A stretch of 34,168 bases of DNA from Verrucomicrobiota bacterium (lineage in GTDB: Bacteria; Verrucomicrobiota; Verrucomicrobiia; Limisphaerales; Pedosphaeraceae): NCBI GenBank assembly GCA_021325145.1, contig JAJPHR010000047.1, positions 1 to 34,168 on the forward strand, written 5' to 3'. Under the pieces are notes generated by a model that saw only the letters and a list, made by a program, of their open reading frames with translations, ran no database searches and was not told the origin of the DNA. Below, piece by piece: positions 1-7,976 of this stretch; the first letter of the stretch is position 1, and each line of letters begins with the position of its first letter. Both the position numbers and the translations under genes were made by a program.

Positions 1-104
1 ATGGTGGAGTGGGTATTGGTGTTGGTTTTGTTTTTCATATGAACCTTGGTGTAGCGCGATTTCGCTCACCCGCCAATACCCATGCCATCTACCGAGATAG
101 GCTC
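1..104. other. non-coding stretch at window start with inverted repeat
   Basis: I see no gene here. The sequence holds a 10-base inverted repeat, TGGGTATTGG at 10-19 and CCAATACCCA at 73-82, separated by 53 bases. It lies just downstream of the minus-strand thioredoxin-fold gene and could fold in its 3' untranslated region. There is no T-run, so a terminator cannot be claimed. Confidence 0.35.
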
Positions 105-758
105 TTAACCGGGCGGTGGACTGCCGTGATGCGCCGCGTACGAAGCGTAAGCCACCGCATCCGCGAGCATGGCTTCGACCGCGGCGGCGATCGGTTCAAC
201 CCTCACCAAGCCAGAAAACGTGGCGCGGTCGCCGATGTCATTCTCCAAAAGAAAAGTCGGCCGCTGGCTCACTTGCAGCGCGTTGAATTCAGCCGTGCTT
301 TCAGCGGTGCGTGCGGCCACTTCGGCGGATTGAGCGCGTTTAAGCAAAGCCACGCGATCAAGTCCAGCGGCCTTGGCGGCGATCTCCGCGGCAATTTCCC
401 ATCGGCCAACTTTTTTCCCTTCGCGTTCTCCCGCCGTTGCCAGCGCCATTCGAATGCGATCATCTGTCACGCCAAAATCCTTGCCCGCTTCGGCAACGAG
501 ACTCGGAACCTGGTACGGCCCCATCCCGGGCTCGAACCAGCCGGCATTGAGCATGAACGGCGAGCGCACGATGGTTCCCGAGCGGCGGTAAAACCACTCA
601 GCCTGCGCTTGGGATCGGGGACATGCATCGGGCGGCATGTGCGCGATCTTCCATTGAAACTCGACCTGCCCGCCGTAACGCCGCTTGAGTTCGGCCCAGG
701 CTGGTTCGGCCCAATAACACCAGGAGGAGATGACTTCGAGGTAGTAAGTGATTTTCAT
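105..758 (-). CDS. DsbA-like / kappa-class thioredoxin-fold protein (217 aa)
   Basis: A predicted cytoplasmic thioredoxin-fold protein of the DSBA-like family (FrnE, 2-hydroxychromene-2-carboxylate isomerase and GST-kappa relatives). The first strand and active-site loop (MKITYYLEVISSWCYW) occupy residues 1-16, a helical insertion lies in the middle, and a cis-proline-type segment (SQRPTFLLEN) sits near residues 163-173, as in DsbA-fold proteins. The usual CPWC motif reads SSWC: the first, nucleophilic cysteine is serine and only Cys14 remains. That favours a glutathione-dependent isomerase or transferase, or a non-redox role, over disulfide exchange; this is inference. There is no signal peptide. 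The ATG overlaps the stop of the upstream membrane-protein gene (ATGA at 758-755), so translation is probably coupled. The family call is good; the substrate is unknown. Confidence 0.8.
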   Translation of the reverse strand: MKITYYLEVISSWCYWAEPAWAELKRRYGGQVEFQWKIAHMPPDACPRSQAQAEWFYRRSGTIVRSPFMLNAGWFEPGMGPYQVPSLVAEAGKDFGVTDDRIRMALATAGEREGKKVGRWEIAAEIAAKAAGLDRVALLKRAQSAEVAARTAESTAEFNALQVSQRPTFLLENDIGDRATFSGLVRVEPIAAAVEAMLADAVAYASYAAHHGSPPPG

Positions 759-2341
759 TTGGTCGGAGGCTGTTGAGGTTCGGAGTTTACGATCAAGTGT
801 GGATCGAAGTTGGCCGGCATATGATAGAAATTAAACTGGCTGGCGAAAACCGGGCAGTCGATGACGATTTCCGAAACGGTGGCGACCAGCACCACGGCGC
901 CCAGCGCCGACCATTTGACCCATTCGCTTTTCGCGCGGTCGAATAGACGATCCAATCCCAGCACATAAAGGAGCGAGAACGGGATCAGGACGCCGCTGAG
1001 CAAACGTCCGGAAACAAAATACGGATGCGCACGGGACGGGTAAACACAATCGCCGAAGTCAAAAGCCAGGGAAAGCATCGCGAGAAAGCCGACCGAAGCG
1101 ACGCACAGGCAAACCGCGAGCCACAACGGCGGCCGCTGCAATTCGGTTGCTCCCTTGAACCGTGGCCACAAACTCACCATGCCAGCGCCGACCAGCAGCG
1201 CTGAGGAAAGCGAGTAGAAAAAATCGACTGGCCTCCACGCCAACGGCCTGGCAAGCCAAACAATTTCCCCCCGCCAAAAGCTTGCCGCCAATTCACTCCA
1301 GAAGGTCCAGAAACCGCCAGCCGAAAAGATGGGATGTAACCACCAATAAGCGAACGGCTTGCGGGTCCAGCCCAAAGTGGCGATTTTGACGGCTGATCCA
1401 GTGAGATCGCCATAATGCGCCTTATTCCAGCAAACCAATCCCGCGAGCGGGAGGACGGCGCTAACTGCCAGCAACATCAGGGCTGGAAGCGCCGCCTTCA
1501 GCTTCCTGGCTTTGGCCAATTGCCATGATCTGAATATAATCGCCGCCGCCGCCACGCCCAGCAGCGGCAGGCTGCTGATTTTGGTCAGGCCGGTTGCCGC
1601 CAGCGCAAGGCCGGTCATCAAGGCGACCCGCCAACCAATTGAGTCATCGCGGAGGAGTCGGACAAGGCCGATAAACGCCACTCCAAAACAAAGTGGAACC
1701 AGCACGTCGTTCTGAACCCCGTAAAAGGCGTCCTGCGGAAAAAACGCCAGCAACGCCGGCACGCCGAGCCGCAAAAAACGGCGTTCACGGAAAATTAAAC
1801 GCGCCGCAACGAACGACAGCCACACCAATGCTCCCATCACCAACACGTTTAAAGAGCGTATCCAGTACAGCAAAGCGCCATCCGAAGAAACACACCATTG
1901 ACCCAACCGCATCCAGAATCCAGCCCATGAGTAATAAAGAGGCGCCTGCGAACTTTCGTGGTTGGCGAGTTTGCCCCAGCGTGAATCACTCTGCTGCAAG
2001 TGCGCATTAAGTTCCCATTGTGGCCGGGTCCACATCGGCGGAAGCACTTTTCCGCCGACAAGTTGTTCCGCGCGTGAAAGATATTCAGTCGTCGCATAGC
2101 AGGTAATATACCGGCCCGTCAGCGGCGACATGGCTTCTATTTTGCGGGGAACGTGGCCTTGCGAATACTTCAGAACCAGATCGACGTGGGCAACCTCATC
2201 GACATTGTTGAAAAAGGGAAACGCCAGGCTGAAAACAAGCACCCTTAATCCAGCGGCCACACACAGCAACAAGACCAGCAAACACTCCTCCCGGTCGCTT
2301 AATGCGGTTGGCCGGCCTGGCGCGCTGGTGTCGATGCTCAT
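755..2341 (-). CDS. multi-pass membrane protein, DUF2142/GT-C-like
   Basis: A large integral membrane protein with about ten hydrophobic segments. The first segment (LLVLLLCVAAGLRVLVFSLA) is followed by FFNNVDEVAHVD and later by a loop containing NHESSQAPLYYSWAG. An acidic motif after the first membrane segment and an aromatic, proline-containing loop are typical of DUF2142 and other GT-C fold glycosyltransferases, which use polyprenyl-linked sugars at the membrane. That placement is from family knowledge; no specific sugar or acceptor can be read. I chose the ATG at 2341 (MSIDTSAPG), preceded by GGAACGG. An ATG at 2356 and an open extension to 2449 are alternatives, but the extension has atypical residues and no ribosome site. 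The gene runs into the thioredoxin-fold gene with a 4-base overlap, and its promoter should lie in the divergent spacer 2342-2530. Confidence 0.75.
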   Translation of the reverse strand: MSIDTSAPGRPTALSDREECLLVLLLCVAAGLRVLVFSLAFPFFNNVDEVAHVDLVLKYSQGHVPRKIEAMSPLTGRYITCYATTEYLSRAEQLVGGKVLPPMWTRPQWELNAHLQQSDSRWGKLANHESSQAPLYYSWAGFWMRLGQWCVSSDGALLYWIRSLNVLVMGALVWLSFVAARLIFRERRFLRLGVPALLAFFPQDAFYGVQNDVLVPLCFGVAFIGLVRLLRDDSIGWRVALMTGLALAATGLTKISSLPLLGVAAAAIIFRSWQLAKARKLKAALPALMLLAVSAVLPLAGLVCWNKAHYGDLTGSAVKIATLGWTRKPFAYWWLHPIFSAGGFWTFWSELAASFWRGEIVWLARPLAWRPVDFFYSLSSALLVGAGMVSLWPRFKGATELQRPPLWLAVCLCVASVGFLAMLSLAFDFGDCVYPSRAHPYFVSGRLLSGVLIPFSLLYVLGLDRLFDRAKSEWVKWSALGAVVLVATVSEIVIDCPVFASQFNFYHMPANFDPHLIVNSEPQQPPTK

Positions 2342-2530
2342 GGTTCGCCGTTCCATGTTAGAGGCCGGATGGTTTGACAGACAATTGCAAAAGCATGCCA
2401 AAGGACCAATCTTGGCGCGCCATTGCTTCCGAAGACTGGCCCGCCCCACTGGCGCGGAATATTACAAGATGACTTTCAAGAATTACATTCCCGTGGCAGC
2501 CAGCCTGAGTATAATCGGCCGCACATCAAA

Positions 2531-3748
2531 ATGAAGCGCGGCTATTTCAACCTCGTCGCCTGGGCAATAATGGCCGCGCAACTGACGGGCCAGGCAGCGG
2601 AGTTGCGGTGGCGGCATCTTTCGAGCGCGACGGAGGATTTGCCGGCGCCGGGGCGGTCCACGGAGCAGACGGGGGCATTGGTGGCGGATTTGGCGCAGGA
2701 CGGGGTGAATGGGTTTGTGTTGAGTTTTCGGCAAACCGCGCCGGCGTTGGTTTGGTATCGGCATGCGGCGAAGGGTTGGGAGCGGTATGTGATTGAGTCG
2801 GATTTTCTGACGGTCGAGGCGGGCGGTGTGGTTTGTGATGTGGATGGAGACGGGCATCCGGATATTATTTTCGGCGGGGATTGGCAAAGTCATGAGGTGT
2901 GGTGGTGGGAAAATCCGTATCCCCATTTTGATCCGAAGGTTTCCTGGAAGCGGCATGTGATCAAGAAGGGCGGCGCGACGCAACATCATGACCAGGCGGT
3001 GGGAGATTTCCTGGGCACGGGGAAGCCGCAGCTTGCGTTTTGGAACCAGGGCGCGCAGGCGATTTTTCTGGCGGAGATTCCTCCGGACCCACGGCATGCC
3101 GAGGCGTGGCCATTGACGCAAATCTTTTCGGGCGAAGCAGGCGAAGCGCGCAACATTGCTTTTCACTACGCCGAAGGGATGGCGGTGTGCGATCTGGACG
3201 GGGATGGAAAGGTGGATTTGCTGGCGGGGAATTTGTGGTTCAAGCATCGGGGCGGGAAAAAGTTCGAGGCGATTCAGATCGGGTCCATTGGCGGGCGGAT
3301 TGCGGCGGGGAAGTTCAAACCGGGAAAGCATCCGCAGGTCGTGATCGCGCCGGGCGATGGCAGCGGGCCGCTGCGTTTTTACGAATGCAACGGCAGTCCG
3401 GAGAACAGCGCGGATTGGGTGGGTCGCAATTTGCTGGAGCGGGACATGGTGCACGGTCACAGTTTGCAGGTGGCGGACATTGATGGAGACGGGAACCTGG
3501 ACATTTTTGCAGCGGAGATGGCCAAATGGACGGAGAACCGCAAGGACGCGGATAATCCGAAAGCCACCGCGTGGATTTTGTTCGGCAATGGGAAGGGGAA
3601 TTTCCGCGAGACGGTGTTTTCGACCGGAATTGATTTTCACGAGGCGCGGGTGGCGGATCTAAACGGGGATGGATGGTTGGATATTTTGGACAAACCGTAT
3701 AATTGGGAAGCGCCGCGGGTGGATGTTTGGTTGCAGGAGCGCAAATGA
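2531..3748 (+). CDS. secreted FG-GAP/VCBS repeat protein
   Basis: An exported protein of 405 residues with a signal peptide (MKRGYFNLVAWAIMAAQLTG, cleavage near QAAE) and a beta-propeller-type body. At least four calcium-binding-like repeats are visible: VCDVDGDGHPDIIFGGD, VCDLDGDGKVDLLAGN, VADIDGDGNLDIFAAE and VADLNGDGWLDILDKP. These are the DxDGDGxxD loops of FG-GAP/VCBS repeats. Such proteins are common in Verrucomicrobiota and Planctomycetota secretomes and are thought to bind ligands or carbohydrate at the surface; no catalytic site is visible. The ATG at 2531 gives a clean signal peptide, whereas the longer open frame from 2423 would bury it. Third codon positions favour G and T, unlike the C-rich neighbours. 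The stop overlaps the ATG of the hydrolase gene (ATGA at 3745-3748). Confidence 0.85.
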   Translation: MKRGYFNLVAWAIMAAQLTGQAAELRWRHLSSATEDLPAPGRSTEQTGALVADLAQDGVNGFVLSFRQTAPALVWYRHAAKGWERYVIESDFLTVEAGGVVCDVDGDGHPDIIFGGDWQSHEVWWWENPYPHFDPKVSWKRHVIKKGGATQHHDQAVGDFLGTGKPQLAFWNQGAQAIFLAEIPPDPRHAEAWPLTQIFSGEAGEARNIAFHYAEGMAVCDLDGDGKVDLLAGNLWFKHRGGKKFEAIQIGSIGGRIAAGKFKPGKHPQVVIAPGDGSGPLRFYECNGSPENSADWVGRNLLERDMVHGHSLQVADIDGDGNLDIFAAEMAKWTENRKDADNPKATAWILFGNGKGNFRETVFSTGIDFHEARVADLNGDGWLDILDKPYNWEAPRVDVWLQERK

Positions 3749-4950
3749 GCAACCCGGCGGCACAGATCGACGCGGCCGTCGCTCGAAGGGGTCAACCGAT
3801 GAACGCGCGAGCTAATTGGCGCATGCGTGCGGTGGCCATTGCCTTTTTGGCCATAGGTATCGTGCTCTCACACCGGATTGAGCCTGGCATCCACGTCAAA
3901 GCCTTGACCCTCGCTGGAGATACTCCGGCCCTTGAGTTTCAGCCCGCAGCCTCGGGCCCGCATCCCGTCGCGCTGCTTGCGCATGGTGTTACCGCCTCGA
4001 AAGAAACTCTCTTTCGGTTCGGTGAGGGGCTGGCCGCCGCCGGGTTTGCGTGCTACGCTGTGGACCTGCCCGGACACGGTGCGTCCGTGCGGTCTTTCTC
4101 TCCTGCCGGGAATGTGCGCACCCTGGAAGAGATCGCACGCACGCTCGGATCGGTGGATGTTTTTGTCGGCCACTCAATGGGCGCAGGCGCGGGTGCCGCA
4201 GCCGTTCGCGACGCAGGCCTTAGTCCAAAACTCTTCATTGCCGCCGGGGCCCTCCCGACACTGGGTGAACAAGGCCCGCCGCTGCTTCTCCTCGCGGGCA
4301 AGTTCGAGGAATTCTTTGCGCCGGACCGGCTCACGGTGCAAACGGATACGCGCCTCGTAATTTCTCCCTGGTCAGATCACGCGCTCGAACCATTCGATCC
4401 ACGGCTCGTGAATGCGGGCATCGAAGCTGCTTGTGCCGCAGTTGGCCTGAAGCCGCCCGCTGCTCCGACATGTTGGCGCTGGCGGCTGGCCGGCTTGGCG
4501 CTCGGCATGCTTGGCGCATTCGGTTTGGCATTTTGTTTCCCCAAGCTGCCCCTTCGAATGGCGCTGATGCGCGGGCCGCTGATCTCGGGCCTTATTATCG
4601 TTGCCTTCGTCCTTGCCAGCGGCAAATGGTGTGGTGCAGCGCCACATCTGCGGCGCATTCCCACGCAGATCGTCGCGATGGCCATTGTCTGGCTGGCCCT
4701 CAAGGCTGCGGGCAGCTTGCGGCTTCAAAGCTGGATTCTGATGCCGGTTACGTCTATCATCGCGATTGGCTGCGCAATGAGCGGCGCCCCCTTGTTCTCG
4801 CTCCTGGCGGCGCTCCTCACCTTGGTTCTGCTGGTGGGAACGGCCATCGGCAGGATGGCCGCGCACCAGGGATCACGGCGCGATGGCGATCTCGGCATGG
4901 CCATTTTCGTCGGTTATGCAATCGGGCAATGCTTGCCAACCTTCTATTGA
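3745..4950 (+). CDS. alpha/beta hydrolase with C-terminal membrane domain
   Basis: A 401-residue protein. An N-terminal hydrophobic segment (residues 28-42) precedes an alpha/beta hydrolase domain. The oxyanion-side motif LLAHGVTASKET begins near residue 77, DLPGHGAS is at 107-114, and the nucleophile elbow GHSMG has Ser144. His212 (SDHALEPFDP) is the likely catalytic histidine; the acid is less clear (Asp194 or Glu187). From residue 245 onward the sequence becomes a hydrophobic domain of about five membrane segments. The hydrolase domain is therefore probably held at the membrane, facing the periplasm if the first segment is an anchor. Small ester or peptide substrates are typical of the fold, but none can be named. 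The start is fixed by the ATGA overlap with the FG-GAP gene, suggesting coupled expression. Confidence 0.82.
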   Translation: MSNPAAQIDAAVARRGQPMNARANWRMRAVAIAFLAIGIVLSHRIEPGIHVKALTLAGDTPALEFQPAASGPHPVALLAHGVTASKETLFRFGEGLAAAGFACYAVDLPGHGASVRSFSPAGNVRTLEEIARTLGSVDVFVGHSMGAGAGAAAVRDAGLSPKLFIAAGALPTLGEQGPPLLLLAGKFEEFFAPDRLTVQTDTRLVISPWSDHALEPFDPRLVNAGIEAACAAVGLKPPAAPTCWRWRLAGLALGMLGAFGLAFCFPKLPLRMALMRGPLISGLIIVAFVLASGKWCGAAPHLRRIPTQIVAMAIVWLALKAAGSLRLQSWILMPVTSIIAIGCAMSGAPLFSLLAALLTLVLLVGTAIGRMAAHQGSRRDGDLGMAIFVGYAIGQCLPTFY

Positions 4951-5289
4951 TGGATGAACCGGCGAGGGAGATTTGGACACGGCGGCGAAATCGTTGGTCG
5001 AGCTTGTGCGGCTGCATTCGGAAGCCTTGCCGGATGATGTAGGAATGGCGTTGCTGGCATAAACTTCGCCGCAAAGATTGCTCTTTTGCACCCTTGAGAC
5101 GGCACGCGGCCTGCTTTTTCTCAAAAAGAGCCTGATGTTGATACCAGTGCCCTTTAAGGGCCGGGCAGGGCTCCTGCCTCGCTTACAATTTGGAAGTGGC
5201 CAGCGCTTCCCCGCTTCAGCGCCCAGTTACTTCCGATTCCGGCGAAGTCCATGCCTGGCGCCTTTCTGGGCGACAACCGGAAAGGAAAT
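4951..5289 (+). other. spacer with a broken small coding remnant
   Basis: About 340 bases without an intact gene. Directly at the hydrolase stop there is TGATG, so an ATG at 4949 could start a coupled small reading frame (MDEPARE). A neighbouring frame from 4958 reads into LDTAAKSLVELVRLHSEALP (4973-5032) and stops at 5062. The two frames would join into one protein of about 37 residues only if the sequence is shifted near 4970. This could be a decayed small gene or a sequencing indel. The rest (5063-5280) shows no convincing gene. AAAGGAA at 5281-5287 is the ribosome site of the next gene. Confidence 0.3.
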
Positions 5290-6399
5290 ATGCGCGTTTA
5301 TAAACGCTCAGTAGTCATCGCTCTGGGGGCGATCGTTACCCTCGCCTTCGCCCCTGCCTTACTCGCAGATCAAGACGTCCCCGGGCTTCCGCCGGCCGAA
5401 CGCCTGGCGGCGATGCAACGGTTCAGCCAAATGGTCGGGTTGCCCGTGCGCAATCGTCAGGACCATAAGCTCGGCAAGGTGGAGGACCTGTTGCTCAATC
5501 TGGTTTCAGGACACGTCCTATGTGCGCTGATCAAGCCGGCGGGCGGAGCGGATGATTTTCTTGTCGCAGTTCCAGCCGAAAGTTTCCTGACTGCTGACCA
5601 AAACCAGGCATTGTTGGAGGCCGGAAAGGACCATCTGCAAACCGCTCCGCATCTCCCCAACGGGGTGGATGACGATGCCGCACTAGCCAAAGTGGTTTCG
5701 GACGCTTACGACCATTTTCATCAGCAACCGACTTGGACCAGCGCGTCCGCGCCATCAGGCATCATCCGAGCCAGCAAGCTGACGGGGTTGCCCGCGCGAA
5801 GCCGGGCGCGCGAGGACGTGGGGAATCTGTTGGACTTGATGGTCGATTTGCCGACGGCGCGCCTCGTATTCGGCGTGCTCTCGCTCGATGGATCGGAACA
5901 AACCCGTTACGCAGTGCCGCCCGCCATTTTGGCGATGGATCCGGAAAAACCAGGGTTGTTGCTGAATGCGGACAAGGCGAAGATCACCACCTTCGCGCAC
6001 AAAGGCAAGCTGCTCTTCCAGGAAATAACCGATCCCGCCCGGGCGGCAGCCATCTACCGGCTCTATCAGCAGGGAAACGACGGCACGGCCACGTCAACTG
6101 ATCCCACGCGGGAAAATGTCCGGGAGAAAATTGAGTCCGCGCCTGCGCCGGCCATTGCGCCCGAAGCGCCTCCCGTCATGTCCGACGAAGCAATCAAGCA
6201 GCACATCCTCACCGCCATCATTCGCAACGACTCCGATAGTGTTTATTCGTGCAAACAACTCAAGATCCTCAGTGTGAACGGTCACGTCACGCTGACAGGC
6301 CGGGCCAAAAACCAGAAGCAAAAGGATGCCCTCGGCGCACTCGCCGAAGGCGTCGTTGGCACGGGCAAGGTGGACAATCAAATTGACGTCCACAAATAG
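5290..6399 (+). CDS. exported PRC-barrel and BON domain protein
   Basis: A 369-residue protein with a signal peptide (MRVYKRSVVIALGAIVTLAF, then ALLADQD). Two PRC-barrel-like segments follow: one around residues 40-115 with GLPVRNRQDHKLGKVEDLLL, and one around 145-230 with LTGLPARSRAREDVGNLLDL. A C-terminal BON domain (residues 300-369) includes LSVNGHVTLTGRAKNQKQKD and ends GTGKVDNQIDVHK. BON domains bind phospholipid or envelope surfaces, and PRC barrels are small adaptor folds; together they suggest an envelope stress protein. The ATG at 5290 is preceded by AAAGGAA; an upstream ATG at 5251 would hide the signal peptide. A second PRC-barrel gene at 10296 is related. The stop codon is part of a possible terminator hairpin. 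Confidence 0.85.
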   Translation: MRVYKRSVVIALGAIVTLAFAPALLADQDVPGLPPAERLAAMQRFSQMVGLPVRNRQDHKLGKVEDLLLNLVSGHVLCALIKPAGGADDFLVAVPAESFLTADQNQALLEAGKDHLQTAPHLPNGVDDDAALAKVVSDAYDHFHQQPTWTSASAPSGIIRASKLTGLPARSRAREDVGNLLDLMVDLPTARLVFGVLSLDGSEQTRYAVPPAILAMDPEKPGLLLNADKAKITTFAHKGKLLFQEITDPARAAAIYRLYQQGNDGTATSTDPTRENVREKIESAPAPAIAPEAPPVMSDEAIKQHILTAIIRNDSDSVYSCKQLKILSVNGHVTLTGRAKNQKQKDALGALAEGVVGTGKVDNQIDVHK

Positions 6400-6416
6400 G
6401 GTTGCTCTATTTTTTT
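6394..6416 (+). terminator. possible intrinsic terminator after the PRC/BON gene
   Basis: AAATAG (6394-6399) pairs with CTATTT (6407-6412) across a 7-base loop, and the T-run continues to 6416. The stem is AT-rich and weak, and it includes the stop codon of the preceding gene, so confidence is limited. Confidence 0.35.
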
Positions 6417-6565
6417 CGGAAAGAGGATGGAGCCTCCTTACGCCGGCTGCTATGTTTATTGGCATGCGCTTCGCGCAAGGCTGATATAAATTGTGTTTGC
6501 AATTTCCTCGGAAAGCGTCAAGCCTGTGAGCTATAAACGCAGCAACAAATTGATCCAGGAATCTT

Positions 6566-6886
6566 ATGGCTCATGTCGTTACCAGCAAATGTGAAGGGTG
6601 CAAATTCACCGACTGCGTGGAGGTGTGCCCGGTGGCCTGTTTTTACGAACTCAACGGTCAACTCGTCATCCATCCGGACGATTGCATCGACTGCACCGCG
6701 TGCGTGGCGGAGTGCCCGGTTGAAGCAATCTATGCGCAGGAAAGTGTGCCGGATACCTACCAGGCAAATATCGAATTGAACGCGACCGAAGCCAGGCGGG
6801 TGAAAGATGGCGGGCAGGAAGCCATTGTTAAGAAAAAAGACCCGCTGCCGACGGCCGACCAGCGCAAATCCGAACTGGGTTACTGA
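6566..6886 (+). CDS. fdxA: 7Fe ferredoxin (FdxA type)
   Basis: A 106-residue cytoplasmic ferredoxin of the [3Fe-4S][4Fe-4S] class. The cysteines are at 9, 12, 17, 21, 25, 40, 43, 46 and 50, in the pattern [17 protein letters not shown] and [12 protein letters not shown]. This matches the spacing of Azotobacter ferredoxin I with a one-residue offset. By analogy Cys9, Cys17 and Cys50 bind the 3Fe cluster, and Cys21, Cys40, Cys43 and Cys46 the 4Fe cluster. The C-terminal half is the usual FdxA extension. It transfers low-potential electrons; no partner reductase is adjacent, so it probably has its own promoter. AGGA lies a few bases upstream of the ATG. Confidence 0.95.
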   Translation: MAHVVTSKCEGCKFTDCVEVCPVACFYELNGQLVIHPDDCIDCTACVAECPVEAIYAQESVPDTYQANIELNATEARRVKDGGQEAIVKKKDPLPTADQRKSELGY

Positions 6887-6911
6887 CGGAACCTCCTGAA
6901 GGAGTCCCGTC
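6885..6911. terminator. imperfect hairpin after the ferredoxin gene
   Basis: GACGG at 6885-6889 pairs with CCGTC at 6907-6911, and CTCC pairs with GGAG around a TGAA loop (6897-6900). It sits on the stop codon of the ferredoxin gene and between convergent genes, where a terminator is expected. There is no T-run, so it may be a repeat-type hairpin instead. Confidence 0.35.
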
Positions 6912-6944
6912 AAGTAGCTGTGCGGCGACTAAACGAACTCTCCA

Positions 6945-6965
6945 CCGGCTGAAGCCGGGACTCCA
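6945..6965. repeat. short palindromic repeat CCGGC-TGAA-GCCGG
   Basis: A 5-base-pair stem with a TGAA tetraloop (6945-6958), followed by GACTCCAT. Nearly the same string, AAGCCGGACTCCAT, recurs at 24309-24322, which suggests a dispersed intergenic repeat. Confidence 0.45.
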
Positions 6966-7002
6966 TACTTCGGCTGCGCATCCCCTGCTCTGCTCAGCCA
7001 GG

Positions 7003-7845
7003 TCACTTCACCAAATCATCGGGCACCACGATCGTGAATCGTCGTTCCTGCCCGTGGTCGATCACCACCACTGTCACTTCATGACCAACCGATTTCTTGA
7101 GCAATCCTTTCAACTCGCGCACAGAATCCAGCGATCTGGCCCGGGTGGGCGATCCGGTTTCTTTGTCCGCTCGTAGCGTCGCTGCCGCAACCGGCGTGTT
7201 GGTCGGCCACTGCATACAAAGTTGCGTCTGCTTTGGATTCAGACACGCCAGAAAGCTCACGGGCGTCGCGAAGCTCAGGCTTTGCGCATCCTTCTTCGTC
7301 CAGCAAGTGACACCCACTACTTCGCCGTGTTCGTTCACCACCGGCCCGCCACTGTTGCCGCCGGAGATCGGACAGGACACCTGGTATTGCGTGAAGCCGT
7401 CTACTTGTTGAATCTGGCTGATCAAGCCATCCGTGATGCTAAATTCAAAACCTTTGGGCGTCCCAATTGCGTAGGCGCGGGCACCCACCGGCGGATTGGA
7501 AGCGCAAATCTGGACTTGCGGCCGGTCTGTGGCCGCCAGCCTGATCAGCGCCAAATCGTGCTTTTCGTCCTTATCAATGACCCCGCAAGCCGCCACCGTT
7601 CGGTCGTCCGCGAATTTGACGGAGACCCGGGTGGCGTCGCTGATTACATGCCAGGCGGTCACGGCCACTCCTTCTTCAAGCGCTAGGAAACCGCTGCCGA
7701 CAAATTTTTCGCCCTGGGCATTTTCCACTTGGAGGGTGATTACCGAGGGCAGTAACTTTTGATAGATTTCCTCCGGCTTGAGAGAGTCAGCCATCGCCGC
7801 CCATGAGAGCAGCAAAAGGGCTGGCAAAACGAACTTCAGATTCAC
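7003..7845 (-). CDS. exported trypsin-like serine protease (S1C/HtrA-like)
   Basis: About 280 residues with a signal peptide (VNLKFVLPALLLLSWAAMA) and a trypsin-type double beta-barrel. The catalytic triad is visible: His66 in TAWHVI, Asp97 in KHDLALIRL and Ser165 in GGNSGGPV. The C-terminal 40 residues (VRELKGLLKKSVGHEVTVVV onward) resemble the second half of a PDZ domain, so the PDZ is short or degenerate compared with DegP/DegQ. It probably cleaves misfolded or regulatory envelope proteins. I chose GTG at 7845 because it places the signal peptide at the N-terminus and has GGAG about 11 bases upstream. A TTG at 7935 would add 30 polar residues. It is divergent from the sugar dehydrogenase gene. 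Confidence 0.83.
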   Translation of the reverse strand: MNLKFVLPALLLLSWAAMADSLKPEEIYQKLLPSVITLQVENAQGEKFVGSGFLALEEGVAVTAWHVISDATRVSVKFADDRTVAACGVIDKDEKHDLALIRLAATDRPQVQICASNPPVGARAYAIGTPKGFEFSITDGLISQIQQVDGFTQYQVSCPISGGNSGGPVVNEHGEVVGVTCWTKKDAQSLSFATPVSFLACLNPKQTQLCMQWPTNTPVAAATLRADKETGSPTRARSLDSVRELKGLLKKSVGHEVTVVVIDHGQERRFTIVVPDDLVK

Positions 7846-7939
7846 GCTTCTTAGCACTCCGAGTGCCGATCGAATTGTTCCAGCCTGCCGCCGGTCTGTC
7901 GATTCTTTTTGTCTGTTTTGTGGACGAAGCGACAATCCT

Positions 7940-7968
7940 TTGACAATCCGCCCCCCTCCGCCTTAACT
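7940..7968 (+). promoter_or_regulatory. candidate sigma-70 promoter for the sugar dehydrogenase gene
   Basis: TTGACA at 7940-7945 is a perfect -35 match. A 17-base spacer separates it from TTAACT (7963-7968), a weak -10. The ATG at 7977 is only nine bases past the -10, so the transcript could be leaderless. This rests on consensus matching only. Confidence 0.4.
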
Positions 7969-7976
7969 TCACCGTC

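Noticed and set aside
9..776. 255-codon plus-strand frame at the window start
   Set aside because: Antisense to the thioredoxin-fold gene; composition is unnatural.
2483..3640. Minus-strand open frame of 385 codons
   Set aside because: It is antisense to the FG-GAP gene, rich in Arg, Pro and His, with no family features. It is a by-product of the G-rich coding strand.
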